A DNA stretch of 24,230 nucleotides from the NCBI GenBank assembly GCA_043742865.1, contig JAYTXR010000129.1, positions 1 to 24,230 on the forward strand. Direction: 5' to 3'. Shown here one piece after another: positions 1 to 7,535 of the stretch. The translations under genes were made by a program, and so were the position numbers. Below the pieces are notes generated by a model that saw only the letters and a list, made by a program, of their open reading frames with translations, had not been told where the DNA came from and did not search any database. Numbering within the stretch: position 1 is the stretch's first letter; each line of letters opens with the position of its first letter. The stretch is from PALSA-911 sp043742865 (GTDB lineage: Bacteria; Pseudomonadota; Alphaproteobacteria; Acetobacterales; Acetobacteraceae).

Positions 1-506
1 AGCAGCATCGCCAGACAGGTGCGCCCGACCGGCCCACCCAGTCGCTTTTCGTAGGACAGCACCTGCACGATGACGACGGTGGACGACATCGCCAGCGCCA
101 GGCCAGCCATCGCCGCTTCGCCAGGCGGCGCATGCAGCGCCAGCGCGGTAGCCGAAACCGCCAAGGCGCAGAGTGCGAACTGCAGCGAACCGAGGCCGAA
201 CACGAGCCGCCCCATAACCTGCAGGCGTTCCAGCGACAGCTCCAGGCCGATCATGAACATCAGCATGCTGATGCCCCATTCGCCGATCGGCGCGATCGTC
301 TCGGGCTGGCCGATGGTCACCGCGCCGATTGGCGGAAGTCGATCCGCGAGCCTGGCCAGACCGAACGGTCCCACCATCATGCCGACCAGCAGAAAGCCGA
401 TCACCGGGCTGACCCGCATCCGGTGAAACAGTGGAATGACCACCGCTGCCGCGGCCAGAATGATCAGTGCGGGCTTCAGCAGCCCGGTGTCGAGATCCAG
501 CGCCAT
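1..506 (-). CDS. CPA2-family cation/proton antiporter, N-terminal part (cut by left edge)
   Basis: Reading the minus strand from the ATG at 506 gives 168 codons open to the window edge, beginning MALDLDTGLLKPALIILAAA. The translation is very hydrophobic, with about five membrane segments. It contains VSPVIGFLLVGMMVGPFGLA and a GEWGISMLMFMIGLELS segment, both typical of the KefB/KefC type of Na+(K+)/H+ exchanger in the inner membrane; a later LALAMSSTVVIVQVL segment also fits. In this family the N-terminal exchanger domain is often followed by a Rossmann TrkA-N domain, which would lie outside the window, so I cannot say whether the protein is KefB-like or a bare exchanger. It is divergent from the substrate-binding protein gene at 644, with 137 bp between the starts. 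The family is clear; the transported ion is not. Confidence 0.87.
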   Translation of the reverse strand, partial: MALDLDTGLLKPALIILAAAAVVIPLFHRMRVSPVIGFLLVGMMVGPFGLARLADRLPPIGAVTIGQPETIAPIGEWGISMLMFMIGLELSLERLQVMGRLVFGLGSLQFALCALAVSATALALHAPPGEAAMAGLALAMSSTVVIVQVLSYEKRLGGPVGRTCLAML

Positions 507-643
507 CGGCGCACCCTACAACGCCACGGCCGCCGATGTTGCTCCAAAAGATCGCCCAGAAAATCCAGGACGGCCGTGCGCGTATTGGACCGGGTGACGC
601 TGATCGTGCATCCTCCGTTCAATTCGGGCCAAGGAGGACTGCA

Positions 644-1840
644 ATGAACAGAACCGGGCGGGAGCTGACACGACGGGGCCTCACACTTGGCGGCATGGCC
701 GCGGTCGCTGGGCTGGCATTGCCGCGGGGGGTTCGCGCTGCCGGCAACGCACCGGTCAAGGTGGGATTGATGCTGCCGTATTCCGGCACCTTCGCGAAAC
801 TTGGCGAGAGCATCACACTGGCGTTCGAGATGTATCTGGCCGAGCGCGACGGCAAGCTCGGAGGCCGGCCCGTCACCCTCATCAAGCTCGATGACCAGTC
901 CGACCCGGCCGCCGCGCCGCAGAACGTCAATCGCCTGCTCAGCCGCGATAAGGCCGATGTCCTGGTGGGCACCGTGCATTCCGGCGTGGTGATGGCGCTG
1001 GTGCAGGCATCGCGGGAAAAAGGCGTGCCGTTGATTATCCCGAACGCCGGCAACGTGGCGGCGTCGCGGGAGTTGTGCAGCGAGAGCGTGTTCCGAACCT
1101 CTTTCACCAACTGGCAGCCGGCCTACGGGATGGGGCTTGCCGTGGCCAGGACCGGCGTGAAAAAGGCGGCGTGGGTGACGTGGGATTATGCCGCGGGCAA
1201 GGAATCGGCGGAGGGCTTTCGGGACGGCCTGAAGGCCGGGGGCGCCGAGTTGACCCACACGCTGACGCTGCCGTTTCCAGAAACCAACTTCCAGCCGATC
1301 CTGGCGCAGCTGCCGGGACTTGGGGTTGAAGCGGTGGGCGCGTTCTTTGCCGGCGGCGGTGCGGTGCAGTTCGTCCGCGACTACGCCGCAGCCGGATTGC
1401 GGGCGAATTTGCCTTTATTCGGGTCGGGCTTTCTGACCGAGGGCACTCTGGCCGCGCAGGGCGCCGCCGCCGAGGGCGTTCGCACGGCGCTGCATTATGG
1501 CGACGGGCTGGATCTGCCGAAGAATGTCGCGTTCCGGGCGGCGTTCCTGGCGAAGGCGGGAAGGCAGGCGGATGTGTATGCGGTGCAGGGCTACGACGCC
1601 GCGCAACTTCTGGCGGCGGGCCTCGATGCGGTGCAAGGCGATGTGGAAGCGGACAAAGCGCTGTTCGCCGCCATGCGCAACGCCAGGATCGACAGCCCGC
1701 GCGGCGCGTTCGTTCTCTCGGCCGGGCACAGCCCGGTTCAGAACATCTATCTGCGGGAGGTGAAGGACGGGGAGAACAAGGTGATCGGGATCGCCGCCCC
1801 GGCGCTGTCGGATCCGGACACCGGCTGCAAGCTGAGCTGA
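644..1840 (+). CDS. ABC transporter substrate-binding protein, branched-chain amino acid/aromatic acid type (Tat signal)
   Basis: The protein has 398 residues. The ATG at 644 is chosen because a strong ribosome site (aaggagga, 631-638) lies just before it; the frame stays open further upstream but has no comparable site. The N-terminus carries a twin-arginine signal (LTRRGLTLGG, about residues 8-17), a hydrophobic core and a cut region near GVRAAG, so it is probably exported folded to the periplasm. The mature part begins APVKVGLMLPYSGTFAKLG, the standard opening of the Peripla_BP_6 type I fold (LivK-like). It is the first gene of a cluster encoding two LIV permeases and two LIV ATPases, and should supply their ligand. 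Related Tat-exported binding proteins often bind aromatic acids rather than leucine, and the flavin monooxygenase downstream fits that, but the ligand cannot be read from the sequence. Confidence 0.9.
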   Translation: MNRTGRELTRRGLTLGGMAAVAGLALPRGVRAAGNAPVKVGLMLPYSGTFAKLGESITLAFEMYLAERDGKLGGRPVTLIKLDDQSDPAAAPQNVNRLLSRDKADVLVGTVHSGVVMALVQASREKGVPLIIPNAGNVAASRELCSESVFRTSFTNWQPAYGMGLAVARTGVKKAAWVTWDYAAGKESAEGFRDGLKAGGAELTHTLTLPFPETNFQPILAQLPGLGVEAVGAFFAGGGAVQFVRDYAAAGLRANLPLFGSGFLTEGTLAAQGAAAEGVRTALHYGDGLDLPKNVAFRAAFLAKAGRQADVYAVQGYDAAQLLAAGLDAVQGDVEADKALFAAMRNARIDSPRGAFVLSAGHSPVQNIYLREVKDGENKVIGIAAPALSDPDTGCKLS

Positions 1841-1864
1841 TGGTCTTTTGACGAACGCGTCGAC

Positions 1865-2734
1865 ATGACCGCCGCCGGTCTGCTGGTGCAGGTGCTGAAC
1901 GGACTTCAGTACGGTCTGCTGCTGGTTCTGATCAGCAGCGGGCTGACATTGATATTCGGCGTGCTCGGGGTCATCAATCTTGCCCATGGCAGCCTGTTCA
2001 TGGTCGGCGCCTATGTCACGTTCCTGGTGGCAAAGGCGGGTTTCGGCCTGTGGCTGTCGCTGCCGCTGGCCCTGATCGGCGGCACAATCCTGGGCGTCGT
2101 GCTGGAACGGTTCCTGTTTCGGCGCTTCTACCATCGCGAACATCTGGATCAGGTGCTGCTGACCTTCGCGCTTATTCTGCTGTTCGAGGAAGGCCGCTCG
2201 ATCCTGGCCGGGAATGATTTCCACGCGGTCGCCGTGCCGGCCTGGCTCGACATGCCGGTGCCGATCGCCGCCGGCTTCGCCTATTCCGCCTACCGGCTCG
2301 CGGTGCTGGCCGCCTGCCTGGTGGTGGCTGGCGGGATGTTCTGGACCATTGAGCGGACCCGCGTCGGAGCCGCGATCCGTGCTTCCGCCGAAAACGCGGA
2401 AATGGTGGATTTGCTGGGCATGGATGCGCGCCGCGTTCATATGCTGGTCTTCGGCGCCGGCACCGCGCTGGCGATGCTCGGCGGCGCCCTGGCGGCACCG
2501 CTCTATTCGGTTTACCCGAATATGGGCGACGGGTTTTTAATCGTCTCCTTCGTCGTCGTCGTGGTCGGCGGCCTGGGTTCGGTGGCCGGCGCGTTCTGGG
2601 CGGCGTTGCTGGTGGGATCGGTGGACACGCTCAGCAAGGTGTTCCTGCCGGTGGGGGCGGGGGCTGCGATCTATGTGCTGATGGCCGTGGTGCTGCTGTG
2701 GCGTCCCGCCGGCCTGTTTGCCGCGAAGGCCTGA
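1865..2734 (+). CDS. livH: LIV-type ABC transporter permease LivH
   Basis: The 289-residue membrane protein has about eight hydrophobic segments. Its N-terminal LQYGLLLVLISSGLTLIFGV and INLAHGSLFMVGAY stretches are hallmarks of LivH-type permeases, and the later FLIVSFVVVVVGGLGSVAGA (about residues 221-240) is the conserved region near the ATPase contact. It would form the inner-membrane channel together with LivM. The ATG at 1865 follows the binding-protein stop by 24 bases; the ribosome site is weak, so translation may be coupled to the upstream gene. Length is normal for the family. Substrate specificity is set mainly by the binding protein and is not known. Confidence 0.93.
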   Translation: MTAAGLLVQVLNGLQYGLLLVLISSGLTLIFGVLGVINLAHGSLFMVGAYVTFLVAKAGFGLWLSLPLALIGGTILGVVLERFLFRRFYHREHLDQVLLTFALILLFEEGRSILAGNDFHAVAVPAWLDMPVPIAAGFAYSAYRLAVLAACLVVAGGMFWTIERTRVGAAIRASAENAEMVDLLGMDARRVHMLVFGAGTALAMLGGALAAPLYSVYPNMGDGFLIVSFVVVVVGGLGSVAGAFWAALLVGSVDTLSKVFLPVGAGAAIYVLMAVVLLWRPAGLFAAKA

Positions 2735-2738
2735 GCCC

Positions 2739-3683
2739 TTGCATGTCACCACACGGGCCGGCCATCTGGCATTGGCCGCAGCTGCGGTGGCGATCGCCTG
2801 CCTGCCGTTCTTCGCTGAAACCTATTACGTCGGCTTCATGGCAACGACCCTGGTTGCGGCGTTGTTCGCGCTCAGCCTGCAGATGCTGGTGGGGGCGGTT
2901 GGCATGATCAGCCTGGGCCATGCCGCGTTCTTTGGCGTCGGCGCCTACACGGTGTGGTGGCTTGCCCCTGCCACCCCGAGCCTGTTGCTCACCTTGCCCA
3001 TGGCGGCTCTGGCCGCCGGCGCCGCTGCGCTGTGCGTCGGCGCCCTGGCGTTGCGCACCAAAGGCTTCTTTTTCCTGATGACCACCCTGGCTTTTGGCCA
3101 GATGCTGTTCTTTCTGTTTCACGACACGCCTTTGGGCGGCGGAGCCGACGGCGTGTTCATCACCCGCCCGGCGCTCGGCGCGTTCGGCTTTGAGTGGGAG
3201 GTGGCGCGCCGCGACCGGCCGGCGGTGCTGTTATGGCTCAATCTCGGGGTGCTGGTGGCGGTATATGCCGGCAGTGCGGCGTTGATGCGAACCTTGTTCG
3301 GCCGCGCGCTGCTGGGCATCCGCGCCAACGAGCACCGGATGTCCGCCCTCGGTCTGCCGACCTACCGCTATAAGCTCGCCGCCTTTGGGCTGGGTGGCGC
3401 CCTGGCGGGCATCGCCGGTCATCAATGGGCCATGACCGAGGCGTTCATCAGCCCGGAGTTGCTGGGCTGGCACCATTCGGCGCTGGCATTGCTGATGATT
3501 GTGCTGGGCGGCGTGGGCACGTTGCACGGCCCGATTCTCGGCGCCATCGGCTTTGCCGTACTCGGCGAGGTCGCCGGCCAGATTACCGAACGCCAGCATC
3601 TGGTGGAGGGCGTCGTGATCCTGCTCGTCGTGCTCGCGCTGCCGCGCGGTCTGGCCGGGCTGCGCTGGACGAAACCAGCATGA
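2739..3683 (+). CDS. livM: LIV-type ABC transporter permease LivM
   Basis: This is the second inner-membrane permease, about 314 residues with 8-10 hydrophobic segments. The LivM signature MLVGAVGMISLGHAAFFGVG is near residue 50, and LLGIRANEHRMSALGL in the middle is the cytoplasmic loop that contacts the ATPases. No ATG is available near the N-terminus. I prefer the TTG at 2739 because gaagg (2725-2729) lies 9 bases before it; a TTG at 2718, overlapping livH, is the alternative and would add seven residues. The 3' end overlaps livG by four bases (ATGA), which indicates translational coupling. It should pair with LivH to form the transmembrane dimer. Confidence 0.92.
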   Translation: MHVTTRAGHLALAAAAVAIACLPFFAETYYVGFMATTLVAALFALSLQMLVGAVGMISLGHAAFFGVGAYTVWWLAPATPSLLLTLPMAALAAGAAALCVGALALRTKGFFFLMTTLAFGQMLFFLFHDTPLGGGADGVFITRPALGAFGFEWEVARRDRPAVLLWLNLGVLVAVYAGSAALMRTLFGRALLGIRANEHRMSALGLPTYRYKLAAFGLGGALAGIAGHQWAMTEAFISPELLGWHHSALALLMIVLGGVGTLHGPILGAIGFAVLGEVAGQITERQHLVEGVVILLVVLALPRGLAGLRWTKPA

Positions 3684-4450
3684 ACGAGGCGCCGATCCTG
3701 CTCGAAGCCGATACCCTGGTGCGCCGTTTTGGCGGGCTCGCCGCGGTCGGGGGCGTGTCGCTGCGGCTGCGCCGGGGCTGCCTGCACGCGGTGATCGGGC
3801 CGAACGGCGCCGGCAAGAGCACGCTGGTCAATCTATTGTCGGGCGAATTGCCGCCGAGCTCCGGGCGGATCCGCATCGGCGGGATCGACGCCACGGGCTG
3901 GGCAAACTGGCGGTTCGCGCGCGCCGGCGTTGGCCGCTCGTTCCAGCGCACCAATGTGCTGCGCGCGATGACGGTGGAAGAAAACGTCCGCCTCGCCGCA
4001 CAGATCGGCTGCACCCCGATCCGCCGCCTGTGGCGTTCGGCGGCTACGGAGGCGGCCCCGTTGGCGTTGGCGAAAGCAGCGATCGGGCGGGCGGGGCTGG
4101 GCGAGCTGGCCGGGCGCCCGGCCAGCATCCTCAGCCATGGCCAGCTCCGTCAGCTGGAGATCGCCATGGTTCTGGCCACCGGCCCGTCGGTTCTGCTGCT
4201 CGACGAACCGTTGGCCGGGATGGGCCCGGAAGAGGCCGACCGCATTGTCGGGCTGTTGCGCGCGCTGGCGGAAGATCATGCGCTGTTGCTGATCGAGCAC
4301 GACATGGACGTGGTCTTCGCCGTCGCCGATTGGTTGACGGTGATGGTGGACGGCAAGGTGCTCGACGAAGGTCCGCCCGCCTATATCCGCGCCTCCGCGC
4401 GGGTGCGCGACGCCTATCTGGGGCACGCGGCCGAGCGCGCGCACGCATGA
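3680..4450 (+). CDS. livG: LIV-type ABC transporter ATPase LivG
   Basis: The cytoplasmic ATPase has 256 residues from the ATG at 3680, which overlaps the livM stop by four bases. Visible motifs are Walker A GPNGAGKST (about residues 41-49), a Q-loop region in GVGRSFQRTNVL, the signature ILSHGQLRQLEIAMVLA, Walker B VLLLDEPLAGM, and the H-loop in LLIEHDMDVVFAVAD. The LSHGQ form and the C-terminal KVLDEGPPAYIRA segment are normal for LivG. It powers transport together with LivF. All catalytic elements are present. Confidence 0.94.
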   Translation: MNEAPILLEADTLVRRFGGLAAVGGVSLRLRRGCLHAVIGPNGAGKSTLVNLLSGELPPSSGRIRIGGIDATGWANWRFARAGVGRSFQRTNVLRAMTVEENVRLAAQIGCTPIRRLWRSAATEAAPLALAKAAIGRAGLGELAGRPASILSHGQLRQLEIAMVLATGPSVLLLDEPLAGMGPEEADRIVGLLRALAEDHALLLIEHDMDVVFAVADWLTVMVDGKVLDEGPPAYIRASARVRDAYLGHAAERAHA

Positions 4451-5157
4451 CGGCGATTTTACAGGCCATCGGATTGCATGCTTATTACGGCGCCAGCCAT
4501 ATCCTGCGCGGCGTCGATCTGTCGATTTTGCCGGGCCAGGCGATCGGGCTGATGGGCCGCAACGGCATGGGCAAGACCACGCTGATCCGCACTTTGATGG
4601 GCCTGGTGCCGGCGCGCGAGGGCCAGATCCTGGTGGATGGCCGGGACATGGCCGGCATCCCGACGCATTTGCGCGCGCGCCAGGGCATTGCCGTGGTGCC
4701 GGAAGGCCGCGGGGTGTTTTCGTCGCTATCGGTGCTGGAGAATCTACGGCTTGCGGCCCGCCCCGGCGACGATGGCGGCGTGCGCTGGTCGCTCGACCGC
4801 GTGCTCGCGGTTTTTCCGCGCCTGGCGCAGCGCATCACCCATCGCGGCGGCCAGCTTTCCGGCGGCGAGCAGCAGATGGTGGCGATCGGCCGGGCGCTGA
4901 TGACCAGCCCGCGCCTGCTGATCCTCGACGAAGCCACCGAGGGCCTGGCCCCGCTGGTGCGCGACGAGATCTGGCGTGTTATCGCCGCCATCCGCGAGGA
5001 CGGCATCGCCACCCTCGTCGTCGATCGCACCGTGACCGCCGTGCTGAGCCTGGTGGATCGGGCCACGGTGCTGGTAAAGGGCGAAATCGCCTATGACGGT
5101 GATCCCGCCGCCTTGGCCGCCGACGGCGCGTTGCTGGAGCGCTTCCTGGGAGTGTGA
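4447..5157 (+). CDS. livF: LIV-type ABC transporter ATPase LivF
   Basis: The second ATPase has 236 residues, starting at the ATG at 4447 that overlaps the livG stop (ATGA). Walker A GRNGMGKTT (about residues 37-45), the VVPEGRGVFSSLSVLENL region typical of LivF, the signature QLSGGEQQMVAIGRALM and Walker B LLILDEATEGLAP are intact. The place where LivF proteins usually read VEQN instead reads VVDRTVTAV, so the usual Gln-Asn pair is Arg-Thr here. The rest, including the glutamate after Walker B, looks functional. The gene ends in TGATG, shared with the start of the next gene. Confidence 0.93.
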   Translation: MTAILQAIGLHAYYGASHILRGVDLSILPGQAIGLMGRNGMGKTTLIRTLMGLVPAREGQILVDGRDMAGIPTHLRARQGIAVVPEGRGVFSSLSVLENLRLAARPGDDGGVRWSLDRVLAVFPRLAQRITHRGGQLSGGEQQMVAIGRALMTSPRLLILDEATEGLAPLVRDEIWRVIAAIREDGIATLVVDRTVTAVLSLVDRATVLVKGEIAYDGDPAALAADGALLERFLGV

Positions 5158-6032
5158 TGCGGGCGATTCCGATAAGGTGGTCGAGAGCGATGCCGCTGCT
5201 GTTTGTCGCCATCTGGGCGACCGGCTTCATCGTCGCGCGCTTGGTGGCCTCGCACGCCGATCCGCTGACGTTTCTGTCCTATCGGTACCTGATCAGCGCC
5301 GCGGTGTTCTCGGCCTTCGCCGGAGCTGCGGGGGCCAAGTGGCCGGCCGGCGCGCAAGGCTGGTTGCACGCCCTGCTGGCCGGCGTGTTGATGCAGGGCA
5401 TCTATCTGGGCGGGGTGTTCTGGGCGGTGCACCATGGATTGCCGGCCGGGATATCGGCGCTGGTGACCGGGTTGCAGCCGCTGCTGACCGCGATGCTGTC
5501 GTTCTGGCTGTTGGGCGAGGTGGTTCGCGCGCGGCGCTGGATCGGCATCGGCGTGGGTTTCGCCGGAGCGATGATGGTCCTGGAGCCGCAGTTGCGCGCC
5601 GCCGGCAGCGTTACTCTGGCACCGCTGGCGGCGTGCGGCCTGGCGATGATGGGAATGACCCTGGGCACGATCTGGCAGAAGCGCACGGGCTCGAAGGTCG
5701 ATCTGCGCAGCAACGCCGCGGTGCAGTTCATCGGCGCCGCCGCGGTGACAATTCCTGTGGCGTGGCTGACCGAGGAGGGATTCTTTGACGGCAGCTGGCA
5801 GGTGCTGGTGGGGCTCGGCTGGGCGGTGTGCGGACTGTCGCTGGGGGCTGTCTCGCTGCTGCTGATCCTGATCCGGCGCGATGCGGTGGCGGGCGTGTCG
5901 TCGCTATTCTATCTGGTGCCGCCGGTGGTGGCGCTGGTGGCCTTCGCGGTATTCGGCGAGCAATTTTCGGTGCTGCAGGTCGCCGGCATGGCGGTTGCCG
6001 CCGCCGGCGTCTCCATCGCCAGCCGCGACTGA
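5157..6032 (+). CDS. EamA/DMT-family transporter
   Basis: The inner-membrane protein has 291 residues and about ten hydrophobic segments in two EamA halves. The first half opens with LLFVAIWATGFIVARLVA and SYRYLISAAV; the second contains SLFYLVPPVVALVAFAVFGE, the usual last-helices motif of the RhaT/EamA drug-metabolite family. The ATG at 5157 overlaps the livF stop by one base (TGATG), so it is probably translated with the ABC transporter; a GTG at 5154 is a possible start one codon earlier. Members usually export small metabolites or amino acids. Having an apparent exporter coupled to an importer is notable, but its substrate is unknown. Confidence 0.9.
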   Translation: MRAIPIRWSRAMPLLFVAIWATGFIVARLVASHADPLTFLSYRYLISAAVFSAFAGAAGAKWPAGAQGWLHALLAGVLMQGIYLGGVFWAVHHGLPAGISALVTGLQPLLTAMLSFWLLGEVVRARRWIGIGVGFAGAMMVLEPQLRAAGSVTLAPLAACGLAMMGMTLGTIWQKRTGSKVDLRSNAAVQFIGAAAVTIPVAWLTEEGFFDGSWQVLVGLGWAVCGLSLGAVSLLLILIRRDAVAGVSSLFYLVPPVVALVAFAVFGEQFSVLQVAGMAVAAAGVSIASRD

Positions 6033-6061
6033 ATCATCCTCACGCTGAACCATCCTCACGG
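6030..6061 (+). repeat. tandem 16-bp direct repeat in the monooxygenase leader
   Basis: TGAATCATCCTCACGC (6030-6045) is followed directly by TGAACCATCCTCACGG (6046-6061), 14 of 16 bases identical. The first unit contains the stop codon of the EamA gene, and the second ends just before the ribosome site of the monooxygenase gene. It looks like a recent small duplication that lengthened the spacer; no function is evident. Confidence 0.8.
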
Positions 6062-6072
6062 GAAAAATTTCT

Positions 6073-7269
6073 ATGTCCGAGCAGCTACGCATCGCCATCG
6101 TCGGCGGCGGCATCGGCGGGCTGACCCTGGCCCTGGCCTTGCGCCAGCGCGGCATCGCCGCCCAAATCTATGAACAGGCCCCGCAATTGACCGAGATCGG
6201 CGCCGCCGTGGCGCTGTCGGCCAACGCCACGCGCGAGCTTGAACGGCTCGGCGTGCTCGATGCGCTGCACGCCGTCTCGACCGAACCGACCGAGCTGATC
6301 TATCGCAGCTGGCGGGATGGGCGGCGGATCGCCGCCCATCCGGTGCGCGACGGCGGTGCGTATCGCGCCCGGTTCGGCGGTCCGTATTTCGGCATCCACC
6401 GCGCCGACCTGCAACGCATCCTTGGCAGCGCCCTGGCCGGGGAGGGATTGCATCTGGGCCATCGTCTTGCGGACATCACAGATCAGGGCGAGACGATGCG
6501 CCTGGTCTTCGCCAATGGCGCCAGCACGCAGGCCGATCTGGTGGTGGGGGCGGACGGCGTGCGTTCCGTGGTGCGCGGCTTCGTCACCGACGGCCCAGGG
6601 GCGGTGTATTCCGGCACCAGCGCGTTTCGCGGCATTGTGCCGACCGCCGACCTGCCCGGGTTGCCCGACCCGCACGCCATCCAGTTCTGGATGGGACCGG
6701 GGGCGCATCTGCTGCATTACGCCATCGGTGCTGGCGGCGAGCATGTGAACTACTTCGCCGTGGTCGAAGGCCCGCAGCAATGGCCGCCGGGCGGCTCGAC
6801 GATGGAACTGGAACCCGGCGAGGCGCTGGCGGCGTTCAAGGACTGGCATCCGGCAGTGACCGAAATGATTGCCGCCACGCCGCAAAAGCTGCGCTGGGGG
6901 CTGATGGTGGTGCCGTATTTGTTGCAATGGCATCGCGGTCGCGCCGTGCTGCTGGGCGATGCGGCGCATGCGATGGTTCCGCATCACGGCCAGGGAGCGA
7001 ACTCCACCATCGAGGACGCGATCACCCTGGCGGAGCTTTTGCTGGGCCGCACGCCAAGCGACGTGCCGGCGATACTGCTTCCGTACCAAACTCTGCGCCG
7101 CGCCCGAACGCGCAAGATCCAACGCAGCTCGTGGATGACCAACGCCCAGCTACATCTGCCGGACGATGCCGATCTGGCGTCGCGGGACGCGCGCATGGCG
7201 GCCTTCCCCGAGCGCTTCGCCTGGATCCACGATTTCGACGCGCGCTGTTCCGTGGTACAAGGGAGTTGA
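6073..7269 (+). CDS. class A FAD-dependent monooxygenase (salicylate hydroxylase-like)
   Basis: The 398-residue cytoplasmic flavoprotein probably hydroxylates an aromatic or related acid using NAD(P)H and O2. The N-terminal Rossmann motif IAIVGGGIGGLTLALALRQR is at about residues 7-26. The DG motif (VVGADGVRSVVRG) is in the middle, and the FAD ribityl-binding segment LLGDAAHAMVPHHGQGANST, near residues 294-313, is followed by IEDAITLAELL. These are the three signatures of p-hydroxybenzoate-hydroxylase-fold enzymes; the overall form is closest to salicylate or 3-hydroxybenzoate hydroxylases. The ATG at 6073 follows gggaa at 6060-6064. It lies 40 bases after the EamA stop and two bases before the acyl carrier protein gene, so is probably cotranscribed with both. 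The substrate cannot be told. Confidence 0.9.
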   Translation: MSEQLRIAIVGGGIGGLTLALALRQRGIAAQIYEQAPQLTEIGAAVALSANATRELERLGVLDALHAVSTEPTELIYRSWRDGRRIAAHPVRDGGAYRARFGGPYFGIHRADLQRILGSALAGEGLHLGHRLADITDQGETMRLVFANGASTQADLVVGADGVRSVVRGFVTDGPGAVYSGTSAFRGIVPTADLPGLPDPHAIQFWMGPGAHLLHYAIGAGGEHVNYFAVVEGPQQWPPGGSTMELEPGEALAAFKDWHPAVTEMIAATPQKLRWGLMVVPYLLQWHRGRAVLLGDAAHAMVPHHGQGANSTIEDAITLAELLLGRTPSDVPAILLPYQTLRRARTRKIQRSSWMTNAQLHLPDDADLASRDARMAAFPERFAWIHDFDARCSVVQGS

Positions 7270-7271
7270 GC

Positions 7272-7529
7272 ATGCAGCCGGACAAGACGACCCTCGTCGC
7301 GTTGACCCGGGCGCTGGCGCGTTTCGCGAAGCTCGATCCCGCCCATATCACGATAGATAGCCGCCTGGCCGACGCGTACGGCGTGGACTCGCTATCGATG
7401 ATCGACCTGGTGGTTACGTTGGAGGATGAATTTGGCTTGCGCATTCCCGATGAGGCGGCCGAGCGGTTCGAAACGGTAGGAGATCTGATCGATTTCCTGG
7501 ATCGCGGCCGGGCGGCTGACTCGTCCTGA
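7272..7529 (+). CDS. acyl carrier protein
   Basis: The protein has 85 residues, the normal size for a stand-alone carrier. GVDSLSMIDLVVTLEDEFGL holds the DSL serine (about residue 40) that would carry 4'-phosphopantetheine, followed by the acidic helix II. LRIPDEAAERFETVGDLIDF is the usual helix III-IV region. The ATG at 7272 has a ribosome site (aaggga) inside the end of the monooxygenase gene and starts two bases after its stop, so the two are almost certainly cotranslated. No fatty-acid genes (fabD, fabG, fabF) are next to it, so this is unlikely to be the housekeeping acpP and more likely a dedicated carrier. It ends six bases before the convergent GMC gene. Confidence 0.92.
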   Translation: MQPDKTTLVALTRALARFAKLDPAHITIDSRLADAYGVDSLSMIDLVVTLEDEFGLRIPDEAAERFETVGDLIDFLDRGRAADSS

Positions 7530-7535
7530 CCGGCC

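Noticed and set aside
132..647. Plus-strand open frames at the left edge
   Set aside because: They are antisense to the antiporter gene, whose minus-strand translation is clearly a membrane protein.
7530..7535. Terminator between the convergent acyl carrier protein and GMC genes
   Set aside because: Only six bases separate the genes and no hairpin with a T-run is visible there.
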